64,000 bases of DNA from Rhodoferax ferrireducens (GCA_002083775.1 MTEI01000003.1:310001-374000), one strand, 5' to 3'. Counted from the first letter of the stretch, positions 16,338 through 25,401 are shown. The notes: a model not told the origin generated them from the letters alone. Numbers and translations: made by a program.

Positions 16338-17948
16338 TCAATGCTTGATGATGTAGAACTCTTTGGCGCGGTAGCGGTCCATGCTGTTGGTGTTGGTGTA
16401 GCCGCCCACATAGGCCTTGACCAGCCGTGGCTGCGTGTATTGCAGCAGCGGCAGCATCGGGTAGTCGTCCATGATCATCTTGGCGGCTAGGGTCAGCAGG
16501 GTCTTGCGCTTGGCCAGGTCCATGCTCTGGTTGCCTTGGTCGATGAGCTTTTCGGCCTCGCGGTTGCAGTTTTTCTGGGCGTTCTGGTCCGAGTCGCATT
16601 GCACCAGCGTCAGGAAGGTGGTGGCGTCGTTGTAGTCGGCCACCCAGCCGTTGCGGGCAATCTGGTATTCGCCGTCATTGCGCTTCTTGATCAGCACCTT
16701 GAACTCCATGGCTTCCAGTTCCACGTCCATACCCAGCTTGGTTTTCCACTCCGAGGCGGCAAAGATGGCCATCTTCTTGTGGTATTCGTTGGTGTTGTAG
16801 GCAAATTTGAGCTTGGTGCCGGGTTTGACGCCCGCGTCAAGCAGCAATTTCTTGGCTTCTGCCACGCGTTTGTCCATCGGCCAGCTGGCCCAGTCGTAGG
16901 TGGTGGGTTCGCCACCGTCCATGCCCTCAACAAAGACGCCGTAAGCGGGTTTCTGACCGTCTGCGGTCACGCGCTGGGCCAGGATGTCGCGGTCAATTAC
17001 CATCGACAAGGCTTTGCGCACCTTGATGTCTTTGAGCAGCGGGTCGGTGTTCAGGTAGGAGTAGTAGCGCAGGCCGAGCATCGGTGAGTTGTGGATTTCT
17101 TTGGGGTACTGCGCCTTGTACTTCTCGTAGGTGCCGGGGGGCAGTTGGTACACCATGTCGTTTTCACCGGATTCAAACAGCTTCACATCGGCATTGCCGT
17201 CTTCGACTGCCAGATAGGTGAACTTGGTGAGCTGCACGTTTTTGGCATCCCAATAGGCGGGGCTCTTGGCCAGCACGATCTTGGCGTTCACGTCCCAGGT
17301 GGCCAGGGTGTAGGCACCGTTGCTCACCAGGTTGCCGGGTTTGGTCCAGTCTTTGCCGTTTTTCTCCAAGCTGGCTTTGTGCACCGGGCCGAGTTGGGTG
17401 TTGGACACCAGCGAGGGCATGAACCCCACCGGGAACGGGGTCTTGAGTTCCAGCGTGTATTTGTCCAGTGCCTTCACGCCCAGTTCGGTGGTGGGCTTCT
17501 TGCCATCAACGATCTCTTTGCCATTGACAAAAAAGATGCCGAACGTGGCGGCGTATTCAGAGGCGGTTTTGGGATCGACAAAGCGGCGAATGCCATACAC
17601 AAAGTCGTCGGCGGTGACCGGTTCACCGTTGGACCACTTGGCGTTCTGGCGCAGTTTGAAGACCCAGGTTTTGGCATCGACCTGTTTCCAGCTTTCGGCC
17701 ACGCCGGGCACGGTGTTGCCTGCACCGTCCACCGAGGTCAGGCCTTCAAACAGGTCGCGGATGATGTTGTTGGCGGGCACACCTTCGGCACGGGCGGGGT
17801 CCAGCGTGTCGGGCTCGGAGCCGTTGTTGCGCACCATTTCCTGCTTGGCATGAAGTTGAACACCGGGGGGAAGGGTGGCGGCCAGCGCCAGGTTGGCGCA
17901 GCCCAACAAAACAGCAGCGGCCAGGCTGCTTTTAGCAAGATTCATCAT
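16338..17948 (-). CDS. oppA: Periplasmic oligopeptide-binding protein OppA
   Basis: 536 residues. A Sec signal peptide (MMNLAKSSLAAAVLLGCANLALA, cleavage near residue 23) directs it to the periplasm. The family-5 solute-binding pattern is clear: GSEPDTLDPARAEGVPANNI, LFEGLTSVD, the WVFKLRQNAKWSNGEPVTADDFVYGIRR block and RNGWVADYNDATTFL. Length matches E. coli OppA (543). It is first in the operon and presents peptides to OppBC. Its start is followed upstream by an AGCCCTT palindrome and then gshA in the same direction. Confidence 0.95.
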   Translation of the reverse strand: MMNLAKSSLAAAVLLGCANLALAATLPPGVQLHAKQEMVRNNGSEPDTLDPARAEGVPANNIIRDLFEGLTSVDGAGNTVPGVAESWKQVDAKTWVFKLRQNAKWSNGEPVTADDFVYGIRRFVDPKTASEYAATFGIFFVNGKEIVDGKKPTTELGVKALDKYTLELKTPFPVGFMPSLVSNTQLGPVHKASLEKNGKDWTKPGNLVSNGAYTLATWDVNAKIVLAKSPAYWDAKNVQLTKFTYLAVEDGNADVKLFESGENDMVYQLPPGTYEKYKAQYPKEIHNSPMLGLRYYSYLNTDPLLKDIKVRKALSMVIDRDILAQRVTADGQKPAYGVFVEGMDGGEPTTYDWASWPMDKRVAEAKKLLLDAGVKPGTKLKFAYNTNEYHKKMAIFAASEWKTKLGMDVELEAMEFKVLIKKRNDGEYQIARNGWVADYNDATTFLTLVQCDSDQNAQKNCNREAEKLIDQGNQSMDLAKRKTLLTLAAKMIMDDYPMLPLLQYTQPRLVKAYVGGYTNTNSMDRYRAKEFYIIKH

Positions 17949-18037
17949 GGATCAACTCCCTGAAAAAGGTAAAGCGCGAAGTTTAAGCCTCAGGGGTGCC
18001 GTGCCAAGGGCGCAAGGTCAATTAAAAGCTATATATA

Positions 18038-18081
18038 AAATAGCTACTAGCCCTTATCAGAAAAGGGCTAGAGGCCGATTT
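18038..18081. repeat. Palindromic repeat, AGCCCTT family, copy 6
   Basis: AAATAGCTACTAGCCCTT, with AGCCCTT (18049-18055) facing AAGGGCT (18063-18069), then AGAGGCCGATTT. It lies between gshA (stop 18097) and the oppA start, both on the minus strand, and could terminate gshA transcription before opp. Confidence 0.8.
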
Positions 18082-18096
18082 CACCTATAAACCCGC

Positions 18097-19659
18097 TTAG
18101 GCGTAATACGCCGCTACAAAGTCTTCAAACGGCACCTGTGGCGCGGCATCTAACTGCGCCTGGGCGGCAAGCGAGGCCTCAGCCGCTTGCCGCAAGCGCG
18201 ACTCCAGCTCCGGTGCCAGCGCCGCGGCCTGCAGGCTCTGGGTGTGGGTTTTGGACATCTCAAACGCGAAGTTGAAATAACCCTGGTGCTTGCGGGCTGC
18301 CTCCAGCACCTGGGCCGACGGGGTGAGTTCCGGCTGGTCAATGCGCTGGCGCAAATTCAGCAGTGCCAGCTGGTAGTTTTGACCGCCATAAGCGGCGTCC
18401 AGCATGTCGGCAAACGGCGCCATGTCATCAAACAGCTCATGCGCCAGCGCGCGCAGCGGTTGCTCGCGGTTGTGCACAAGCAGTTGCAGATCCGGCTGGC
18501 GGCCGCGCGTGACAACGCGGTGTTTGTTCTCGTCGTTTTCGCCCTGCTCGCGGCTGGTGATGGGCGGGCTGTCGCGAAACAGGCACATCAGCAGCAGCGC
18601 GTCGGCAAACAGGCTTTGCTCCGGCGCGATGCCGATGTCGATGAACGGGTTCAGGTCAAACAGGCGCATTTCCACATACTGCACGCCGTAGCGCTGCAGC
18701 GCCAGGGCCGGGCGCTCACCTTTTTGTCCGACACGTTTGGGGCGCATCGGAGCGTAAAACTCGCTCTCGGTTTGCAGCAGGCAGTCGCTGAGTTGTTTCC
18801 AGTGGTCGCCGTCGCGCACACCCAGCTCAAAATAATACGGGTCGTGGGTGCGGATGGCGGCTTCGAGCGCCTGGGTGTATTCGGTCTGGGTGTTGAAACT
18901 GATGGCGAGTTTGTCCTGTGCGTGGTTCTGGTAACCCAGGTCGCTCATGCGCAGGCTGGTGGCATACGGCCCGTGCAACGTGCCGGGGGCCAGCTCGGTC
19001 AGATCTGACGGGTGGCCTTGCAGGAACGACTGGCATAACGCGGGTGAGGCGCCAAACAGGTAGGGCACCAGCCAGCCATAACGCAAAAAGTTGCGGATCA
19101 GGCCAAAGTAGCGCCGGTTGATGAAGTCCTGCAAATCTTCCTGGCTCTCGCAGATGTCGCGCAACAGCGGCCAAAAGGCCTCGGGCAGCGACCAGTTGTA
19201 ATGCGCCCCGGCAATGGTCTGCATGGCGCGGCCATAACGCAGGCCCAGCCCCTCGCGGTACACCTCCTTGAAACGCGCGGTGTTCGACGGGCCGTAGTTG
19301 GCAATGGCGATGTCAGCATCCGTGCCGATCTTGCACGGCATGGAGCCAGCCCACAAAAACTCACCACCAAGCTGCTGCGCAGAAAAACGGTGAATGTCGG
19401 TCAAAAACGCCAGCGGGTAAGCCGGGTCGGTGGACGGCGGGGTGATGAATTCGAGCAGCGCCTCGGCGTAGTCGGTGGTGATCCAGGGGTGGGTGAGCTT
19501 GGAGCCCAGCGCCTTGGGGTGCGGCGTGTGGGCCAGTTGACCGACGCGGTCGACGCGCAGGCATTCGCGCTCAAACCCGCGCTGGATGCCGCGCAGCACC
19601 TGGGCTTGCGCGGGGTCAGAAAACTGGCGGATGGGGTTGCAGCAGGTAAATTTCAGCAT
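18097..19659 (-). CDS. gshA: Glutamate-cysteine ligase, E. coli (class 1) type
   Basis: 520 residues from ATG 19659 (MLKFTCCNP), close to the 518 of E. coli GshA. Family signatures include RGIQRGFERECLRV, HPWITTDYAEALLEFITPP, GLGLRYGRAMQTIAGAHYNWS and YVEMRLFDLNPF. The enzyme joins glutamate and cysteine with ATP, the first and rate-limiting step of glutathione synthesis, in the cytosol. Readings that extend further upstream are low-complexity and not conserved in style. A small reading frame encoding an exported-looking peptide ends across the gshA start codon. Confidence 0.95.
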   Translation of the reverse strand: MLKFTCCNPIRQFSDPAQAQVLRGIQRGFERECLRVDRVGQLAHTPHPKALGSKLTHPWITTDYAEALLEFITPPSTDPAYPLAFLTDIHRFSAQQLGGEFLWAGSMPCKIGTDADIAIANYGPSNTARFKEVYREGLGLRYGRAMQTIAGAHYNWSLPEAFWPLLRDICESQEDLQDFINRRYFGLIRNFLRYGWLVPYLFGASPALCQSFLQGHPSDLTELAPGTLHGPYATSLRMSDLGYQNHAQDKLAISFNTQTEYTQALEAAIRTHDPYYFELGVRDGDHWKQLSDCLLQTESEFYAPMRPKRVGQKGERPALALQRYGVQYVEMRLFDLNPFIDIGIAPEQSLFADALLLMCLFRDSPPITSREQGENDENKHRVVTRGRQPDLQLLVHNREQPLRALAHELFDDMAPFADMLDAAYGGQNYQLALLNLRQRIDQPELTPSAQVLEAARKHQGYFNFAFEMSKTHTQSLQAAALAPELESRLRQAAEASLAAQAQLDAAPQVPFEDFVAAYYA

Positions 19660-19811
19660 GGGCACGGACTCGATCGGCAAAACGGCCCGCAGTATGGCAC
19701 TTTTGCACCGGCTGGGTGCCAGCCTGCAGCGGCACGGGCGGCGCTGACCACGCCAGCCGCCATGGAAACCAGCAGCGCCAGCGCGCAACGTTGAAATGTC
19801 TGCATGTTCAT
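19653..19811 (-). CDS. Possible small exported protein upstream of and overlapping gshA
   Basis: 52 residues from ATG 19811 (longer in-frame ATG at 19835). The N-terminus looks like a Sec signal peptide (MNMQTFQRCALALLVSMAAGVVSAARAAA), followed by ~25 residues rich in Cys, Pro and Gly. The stop codon lies 2-4 bases past the gshA ATG, in another frame, so the two would be translationally coupled if real. I do not recognise it. It may instead be chance coding in the gshA leader. Confidence 0.3.
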   Translation of the reverse strand: MNMQTFQRCALALLVSMAAGVVSAARAAAGWHPAGAKVPYCGPFCRSSPCPC

Positions 19812-19994
19812 GTCGCCCAATTTTTGTTCTGCCATGCTGCTGACCCTGTTGATTGATAAGATGGTTCGCCGCCCCCGCGCTGCGAGCGCCGGAGAGCGTC
19901 GGCGCATCCTATTCACCTAGCTCGTCGCTGCGCTTGCAAATGGCAGTTCATTGCGATATTTGTAAAAGCGACAGAGCCCCGGAGTCCTCACCGC

Positions 19995-21620
19995 ATGTCT
20001 TATTTGCCAGATTTCATTGCCCCCCTGCGTTTTACCGACCCGTCTGCCGCACTGGCACAGGCCCAATTGATTTACGACAACAGCATTGCCCACCTGCGCC
20101 AAGCCATGCAGCGTTATGTGGCAGGTGTTGAGCTGCCGGGCCATGTGCGCGCCTGTTACCCGTTTGTGCGGGTGCAGACCGACACCATGGCGCGCCAGGG
20201 TTCGGGTGATGTCGCGCGCCTGAGCTACGGGTTTGTGTCTGGTGCAGGCCGTTTTGAGACCACCCTGACTCGCCCTGACCTTTACGCCAAATACTATCTG
20301 GAGCAATTTGCCCTGCTGCTGGAAAACCACCAGGTGGCGCTGGAAGTGGGCACCAGCACCCAGCCGATTCCGGTGCATTTTTCATTTGCCGACAACGAAC
20401 ACGTGGAAGGCAACCTGACGGCCGAGCGTCGTGCCCGCATGCGTGATGTGTTTGACCTGCCCGACCTGGCGGCCATGGACGACGGTATTGCCAACGGCAC
20501 TTTCGAGCCACGCCGAGGCGAGGCGCAGCCTCTGAGCCTGTTTACCGCGCCACGGGTGGACTACTCGCTGCAGCGCCTGCGCCATTACACCGGCACCGCG
20601 CCGGAGCACTTTCAGAACTTTGTGCTGTTCACCAATTACCAGTTCTATATTGACGAATTTATCGCGCTGGGGCATGCAGAGATGGGGCGAGAGGCTAGCG
20701 AATACATCGCGTTTGTGGAGCCGGGGAATGTGGTGACAACCCGGGCACTTGCCACCCCAGCCGCGACAGCTGGCCATATCGCAGCGGGTACGTCAAGCCC
20801 GAACTCTTTGACTGTCATCCCGGACTCGATCCGGGATCCATGGATGGCGGGTCAAGCCCGCCATGACAAGTCCAGCGGCGCAGTTGTGCCTGGGGCTCCC
20901 CAGTCCACCGGCACCCCACCACCCCGCCTGCCGCAAATGCCCGCCTACCACCTCAAGCGCCCGGACGGCAGCGGCATCACCATGGTCAACATCGGTGTCG
21001 GTCCGGCCAACGCCAAAACCATCACTGACCACATTGCGGTGCTGCGCCCACACGCCTGGATCATGCTCGGCCACTGCGCCGGCCTGCGCACCACCCAGCA
21101 ACTCGGCGACTACGTGCTGGCGCACGGTTATGTGCGTGAAGACCATGTGCTCGACGAAGAGCTGCCGCTGTGGGTGCCGATACCGGCGCTGGCCGAAATC
21201 CAGGTGGCGCTCGAATCGGCCGTGTCCGAGGTCACCCAACTCAAAGGTGCCGACCTCAAAAGCATCATGCGCACCGGCACCGTGGCCAGCACCGACAACC
21301 GCAACTGGGAGCTGCTGCCCGACAACGGCCCGCAACGCCGCTTCAGCCAAAGCCGTGCGGTGGCGCTGGACATGGAAAGCGCGACCATTGCCGCCAACGG
21401 TTTCCGCTTTCGGGTGCCCTACGGCACGCTCTTATGTGTGAGTGACAAGCCCTTGCACGGCGAGATCAAGCTGCCCGGCATGGCCAACCACTTTTACCGC
21501 GAGCGGGTCGATCAGCACCTGCGCATCGGCATGCGCGCGCTGGAACTGCTGCGCGAGCAGGGGGTGGATCAGTTGCATAGCCGCAAGTTGCGCAGTTTTG
21601 CTGAGGTGGCGTTTCAGTAA
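19995..21620 (+). CDS. amn: AMP nucleosidase with an in-frame palindromic insertion
   Basis: 541 residues; E. coli Amn is about 484. The enzyme splits AMP into adenine and ribose 5-phosphate. The N-terminal regulatory domain (residues 1-245) is followed by the phosphorylase-like catalytic domain (about 310-541). The catalytic domain has NIGVGPANAKTITDHIAVLRP, GHCAGLR, DDRNWEL-like TDNRNWELLPD, DMESATIAANGFRFRVPYGTLLCVSDKPLHGEIKLPG. The interdomain linker (about 245-310) is far longer than usual and rich in Pro, Ser, Thr and Ala. It contains a translated copy of a dispersed palindrome at residues ~273-291. Both domains look intact, so the protein is probably functional. Confidence 0.93.
   Translation: MSYLPDFIAPLRFTDPSAALAQAQLIYDNSIAHLRQAMQRYVAGVELPGHVRACYPFVRVQTDTMARQGSGDVARLSYGFVSGAGRFETTLTRPDLYAKYYLEQFALLLENHQVALEVGTSTQPIPVHFSFADNEHVEGNLTAERRARMRDVFDLPDLAAMDDGIANGTFEPRRGEAQPLSLFTAPRVDYSLQRLRHYTGTAPEHFQNFVLFTNYQFYIDEFIALGHAEMGREASEYIAFVEPGNVVTTRALATPAATAGHIAAGTSSPNSLTVIPDSIRDPWMAGQARHDKSSGAVVPGAPQSTGTPPPRLPQMPAYHLKRPDGSGITMVNIGVGPANAKTITDHIAVLRPHAWIMLGHCAGLRTTQQLGDYVLAHGYVREDHVLDEELPLWVPIPALAEIQVALESAVSEVTQLKGADLKSIMRTGTVASTDNRNWELLPDNGPQRRFSQSRAVALDMESATIAANGFRFRVPYGTLLCVSDKPLHGEIKLPGMANHFYRERVDQHLRIGMRALELLREQGVDQLHSRKLRSFAEVAFQ
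20813..20868. repeat. Dispersed palindromic repeat, GTCATCCCGGACTCG family, copy 2, inside amn
   Basis: TGTCATCCCGGACTCGATCC (20813-20832), GGGATCCATGGAT, then GGCGGGTCAAGCCCGCC and ATGACA. The outer ends TGTCAT/ATGACA are complementary, and two inner hairpins are present. It is read through in frame by amn, giving the peptide TVIPDSIRDPWMAGQARHD. Confidence 0.85.
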
Positions 21621-21638
21621 CTTTGGTTATTTATCTGT

Positions 21639-21667
21639 GCAAATTCTCTATGTTATGGTAAATTTGC
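21639..21667. promoter_or_regulatory. Inverted repeat immediately upstream of the first DUF4143 ATPase
   Basis: GCAAATT (21639-21645) and AATTTGC (21661-21667) flank an AT-rich 15-base spacer and end five bases before the ATG. The position suggests an operator, or a hairpin that occludes initiation. No classical ribosome binding site is visible. Confidence 0.4.
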
Positions 21668-21671
21668 ATGG

Positions 21672-22841
21672 ATGTTGATCCGAAAAGCCTTTGAGACTGT
21701 TCGCCAAGCCCTGACGCGCCAAGCGTCTGTGGCGCTGATTGGCCCGCGTCAGGTGGGCAAAACTACCTTGGCGCTTCAATTGGGCGAGGCACAAAACGCC
21801 CTCTACCTCGACCTGGAAGATATCCAGGACCGGGACAAACTGAGCAACGCGGCGGTCTTTTTGGGAGCTTATGAAAACCGGCTGGTGATCCTGGATGAAA
21901 TCCACCGGGTGCCTGATTTGTTTTTGACGCTGCGCGGCCTGATTGACCAGGGTCGCCGTCGTGGGGCTCGTACCGGGCGGTTTTTGCTGCTGGGCTCGGC
22001 CTCACTCGATTTGATGCGGCAAAGCGGCGAGAGCCTGGCCGGGCGCATCAGTTATGTCGACATGACGCCGTTAAGCGTGCAGGAAGTCCCTGCTGAGTCG
22101 CTTGAGGCGCTGTGGATGCGTGGTGGTTTTCCAGACAGCTTTTTGGCTCCGGATGAGGCGGACAGTTTGAGCTGGCGCAAAGACCTGCTGCGTACTTATC
22201 TGGAGCGCGATGTGCCGATGTTTGGCGCGCGTATTCCGGCCGAAACCCTGCGCCGCTTCTGGACCATGCTGGCGCATAACCAGGGCGGCTTGATCAACGC
22301 GTCCCGACTGGCAGCAGGCCTGGAGGTCAGCAGCCAGACAGTCAGCCGTTACACCGATTTGCTGGTGGATTTGTTGCTGGTGCGACGCTTGCAGCCGTAC
22401 CACGTCAACGTGGGCAAACGCTTGGTCAAGTCGCCAAAGGTGTATATCCGCGACAGCGGGTTGCTGCATGCCTTGCTCAACCTGGAAGACCGCAACGCGC
22501 TGCTGGGGCACCCGGTGGCAGGTGCCAGCTGGGAGGGCTTTGTGATTGAAAACCTGATCAACGCCGCACCACCGTTTACCGTGCCGGGGTTTTACCGCAC
22601 CGCTGGCGGCGCGGAAATTGACTTGCTGCTGGAACTGCCCGGTGGCGAGCGCTGGGCGATCGAAGTCAAACGCAGCCGTGCCGCCAAGCCCGGCCGGGGC
22701 TTCTATGAGGCCTGTGACGATCTGAAGCCTGCCAGACGCTTTGTTGTGCACGGTGGCCTGGAGCGTTTCCCCATCAGCGAGGAGGTGGAGGCCATCGGGG
22801 TGCTGGCGCTGGTGGAGGTGCTGTCGAAGTTGTCCGCCTGA
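21672..22841 (+). CDS. DUF4143-family AAA ATPase
   Basis: 389 residues. Walker A is GPRQVGKTT near residue 25, Walker B is RLVILDEIHRV (about 72-82), and the sensor strand is FLLLGSASLDLMRQSGESLAGR. A central helical/winged-helix part follows, and then the DUF4143 C-terminal domain (KSPKVYIRDSGLLHALL, EGFVIENLI, EIDLLLE, WAIEVKRS). The late E-D-E-K arrangement resembles the active-site layout of PD-(D/E)XK nuclease-like folds. These ATPases are abundant in accessory regions; their cellular role is unresolved. It follows amn on the same strand, and the second copy starts 107 bases later. Confidence 0.9.
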   Translation: MLIRKAFETVRQALTRQASVALIGPRQVGKTTLALQLGEAQNALYLDLEDIQDRDKLSNAAVFLGAYENRLVILDEIHRVPDLFLTLRGLIDQGRRRGARTGRFLLLGSASLDLMRQSGESLAGRISYVDMTPLSVQEVPAESLEALWMRGGFPDSFLAPDEADSLSWRKDLLRTYLERDVPMFGARIPAETLRRFWTMLAHNQGGLINASRLAAGLEVSSQTVSRYTDLLVDLLLVRRLQPYHVNVGKRLVKSPKVYIRDSGLLHALLNLEDRNALLGHPVAGASWEGFVIENLINAAPPFTVPGFYRTAGGAEIDLLLELPGGERWAIEVKRSRAAKPGRGFYEACDDLKPARRFVVHGGLERFPISEEVEAIGVLALVEVLSKLSA

Positions 22842-22882
22842 CATCGTTGTTATGACAGGCGACTGCGATCAATCGTAGAAAA

Positions 22883-22948
22883 GCGACTTTATCAAATAGT
22901 GGTTAAGAATAGTCGCGACTAAAGTTAAAAGGTACTTAAAATAGTCGC
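22883..22948. promoter_or_regulatory. Repeated GCGACT/AGTCGC boxes upstream of the second DUF4143 ATPase
   Basis: GCGACT at 22883-22888, the perfect palindrome AGTCGCGACT at 22911-22920, and AGTCGC at 22943-22948 directly against the ATG. They lie in an AT-rich stretch about 100 bases long between the two ATPase genes. The arrangement looks like a multi-site operator, probably covering the promoter and start. Confidence 0.5.
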
Positions 22949-24082
22949 ATGAAACGTTATCTGGATGATCGTGTTCGCCAAGACCTGACGAAAAAGATGG
23001 TGGTGGTAACCGGCCCACGCCAAGTTGGCAAAACCACGCTGAGCCGCCAGTTGGTGGCAGAAACGCCAGGTGCCCAGTACCTTAATTACGACGTGGCCGC
23101 GCATCGGGCGGTGATATTGGCGCAAAGCTGGCGCGCCAGCGCGCCGCTGTTGGTGCTCGATGAAATCCACAAAATGCCTGACTGGAAAAGCTGGCTCAAA
23201 GGCGTGGCCGATGGTCGCGCGCTTGATCAGCAACTGCTGGTGACCGGCAGTGCCCGCATGGACACCTTTCGCCAGGGCGGCGAATCGCTGGCGGGGCGCT
23301 ATTTCAGGCTGCGCCTGCACCCGTTGTCGGTGCGGGAGTGGTCTGAGCAACTTCAGGTTTCTCCGCAAACTGCACTGACGCACTTGCTGGCTCGTGGCGG
23401 CTTTCCGGAACCTGCTCTGGCGGCCAGTCTGGACGATGCCCAGCGCTGGCGCAACGACTACTTTGTGGGCATGGTGCGCGAGGATGTGCTGGAGTTTTCG
23501 CGCCTGCAGGAAGCGGGCACCATGCGCCTGTTTGCCGAGATGCTGCGCTCGCGCGTGGGCTCGCCTTTGTCGCTGGCGTCGCTGTCGCGTGATCTCAATA
23601 TCTCATCCGTCACCTTGGGCAAGTACCTGGACATTTTGCAGGCGCTGTTCATCGTGTTTGTGGTGCGCCCCTGGCACCGCAACATTGCCCGCGCCACGCT
23701 GCAAGCACCCAAGGTCTATTTTTACGACACTGGCCTGGTGCTGGGGGACGACGGCATCCGCTTTGAGAACCTGGTGGCCTGCCATTTGCTGAAAAATGTG
23801 CAGTGGCAGCAGGACATCCTTGGCGCGGCCGTGGATTTGCACTACATCCGCACCAAGGACGAGGCTGAAGTGGACTTTTGCCTGAGTGAGGGCGACACCC
23901 TCACGCATTTGGTGGAGTGCAAACTGTCAGACACCAAGCCGCATCGGGCGCTGGCGCGTTTTGCCGACCAGTGGCCGCAGGCGCAGGCGGTTCAGTTGCT
24001 GCGTGAATGCAAGGCCGAGGCTGACATCGGCCGATTGCAGATTCGTGACGCGGCACCTTGGCTGGCAGCGCTGGAGGTGTGA
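22949..24082 (+). CDS. DUF4143-family AAA ATPase, second copy
   Basis: 377 residues. Walker A is GPRQVGKTTLSRQL, Walker B is LLVLDEIHKMPDW, then LLVTGSARMDTFRQGGESLAGR, a winged-helix-like segment (SLASLSRDLNISSVTLGKYLDIL), and the DUF4143 end (KVYFYDTGLVLGDDGIRFENLVACHLL, AEVDFCL, LVECKLSD). It has the same architecture as the preceding gene but is clearly diverged and belongs to a different subfamily, so this is not a recent duplication. The intergenic boxes suggest separate regulation. No toxin partner is visible. Confidence 0.9.
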   Translation: MKRYLDDRVRQDLTKKMVVVTGPRQVGKTTLSRQLVAETPGAQYLNYDVAAHRAVILAQSWRASAPLLVLDEIHKMPDWKSWLKGVADGRALDQQLLVTGSARMDTFRQGGESLAGRYFRLRLHPLSVREWSEQLQVSPQTALTHLLARGGFPEPALAASLDDAQRWRNDYFVGMVREDVLEFSRLQEAGTMRLFAEMLRSRVGSPLSLASLSRDLNISSVTLGKYLDILQALFIVFVVRPWHRNIARATLQAPKVYFYDTGLVLGDDGIRFENLVACHLLKNVQWQQDILGAAVDLHYIRTKDEAEVDFCLSEGDTLTHLVECKLSDTKPHRALARFADQWPQAQAVQLLRECKAEADIGRLQIRDAAPWLAALEV

Positions 24083-24103
24083 CGGTCCGAGGTTTATGGT
24101 TAA

Positions 24104-24147
24104 AAGTGCCTTTAGCCCTTATAGGGTAATGGCTGAAAGCTATGTTT
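24104..24147. repeat. Palindromic repeat, AGCCCTT family, copy 7
   Basis: TTTAGCCCTTATAGGG..., with TAATGGCTGAAAGCTATGTTTTA. The right arm is degenerate. It lies between convergent DUF4143 and purT stop codons. Confidence 0.6.
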
Positions 24148-24159
24148 TACATAGTGCTT

Positions 24160-25401
24160 TCACGCCGCCCGTGGCTTGACCTTGCTGGCCGCCAGCTTGG
24201 CATTCGTGCGTGCCACCTCAATGTCAGCATCAAACACCAGCGCCACCCCCATGCGGCGTTTCACAAAACTCTCCGGTTTGCCAAACAGGCGCACATCCGA
24301 GTTGGGCACGCGCAGCGCTTCATCCACACCGTCAAACACGATGCCTTTGGCATCCACCCCGCCATAAATCACCGCACTGGCACCGGGGCTGCGCAAGGCG
24401 GTGTTTACTGGCAGGCCGAGGATGGCGCGGGCATGCAACTCGAATTCGCTCTGGTGCTGGGTGGTCAGTGTGACCAGGCCGGTGTCGTGCGGACGCGGGC
24501 TCACCTCGCTGAACCAGACCTGATCACCCTTGACGAACAGTTCCACGCCAAACAGTCCCAGGCCGGAAGACTGGCCATCGACACCAATGCCCAGATCGTC
24601 GGTCACGGTTTTGGCGATAAAGCGGGCCTTTGCCAGCGCATCCGGGCTCATCGGGTGCGGCTGCCAGCTTTCCACATAGTCGCCATTGACCTGGATGTGG
24701 CCCACCGGCTCGCAGAAATGGGTGTCGATACCGCCGTCAGCGTTTTTGGCACGTACCGTCAGCAGGGTGATTTCATAGTCAAAGTCAATGAAGCCTTCGA
24801 CGATGACGCGGCCATGGCTGACGCGTCCTCCGGCCATGGCGTAGTCCCACGCCTTGGCCACATCGGCCGGGCCGCTGATCTTGCTTTGGCCCTTGCCGGA
24901 GCTGCTCATCACCGGTTTGACAATGCAGGGGTAACCGATGCCGCTGCGCCCACCCACGCCGTCAATGGCAGCCTGCAAGTCATCCAGCGAGTCGCAGAAC
25001 CGGTAGGGGCTGGTCGGCAAGCCCAGGGTTTCAGCGGCCAGGCGGCGGATGCCTTCGCGGTCCATGGTCAGGCGCGCGGCACGCGCGGTGGGGATGACGC
25101 GCACCACGCCGGTGGCTTCCAGCACTTCGAGCATGGGCGTGGCGATGGCTTCAATCTCGGGCACCACCAGGTCGGGCTTTTCGTGCTCAATGAGTTCGCG
25201 CAGCATGGCCGGGTCGCTCATGGTGATGGTACGTGCGTGGTGCGCTACCTGCTGGCCGGGCGCGTGGTTGTAACGGTCCACAGCGATGGTTTCCACGCCC
25301 AGGCGCTGCAGGGCGATGATGACCTCCTTGCCCAACTCGCCCGAGCCGAGGAGCAAAACTTTGGTGGCGTGACGGGTGAGAGGGGTGCCGAGGGTGGTCA
25401 T
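24160..25401 (-). CDS. purT: Formate-dependent phosphoribosylglycinamide formyltransferase PurT
   Basis: 413 residues, ATP-grasp fold. The N-terminus ([23 protein letters not shown]) is the family's dinucleotide-like start. [13 protein letters not shown] forms the ATP-grasp loop, and [18 protein letters not shown] is the metal-binding end. The enzyme uses formate and ATP to make formyl-GAR in purine synthesis, an alternative to folate-dependent PurN. Length is slightly above E. coli PurT (392) because of a ~20-residue C-terminal extension. It is probably monocistronic. Confidence 0.95.
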   Translation of the reverse strand: MTTLGTPLTRHATKVLLLGSGELGKEVIIALQRLGVETIAVDRYNHAPGQQVAHHARTITMSDPAMLRELIEHEKPDLVVPEIEAIATPMLEVLEATGVVRVIPTARAARLTMDREGIRRLAAETLGLPTSPYRFCDSLDDLQAAIDGVGGRSGIGYPCIVKPVMSSSGKGQSKISGPADVAKAWDYAMAGGRVSHGRVIVEGFIDFDYEITLLTVRAKNADGGIDTHFCEPVGHIQVNGDYVESWQPHPMSPDALAKARFIAKTVTDDLGIGVDGQSSGLGLFGVELFVKGDQVWFSEVSPRPHDTGLVTLTTQHQSEFELHARAILGLPVNTALRSPGASAVIYGGVDAKGIVFDGVDEALRVPNSDVRLFGKPESFVKRRMGVALVFDADIEVARTNAKLAASKVKPRAA

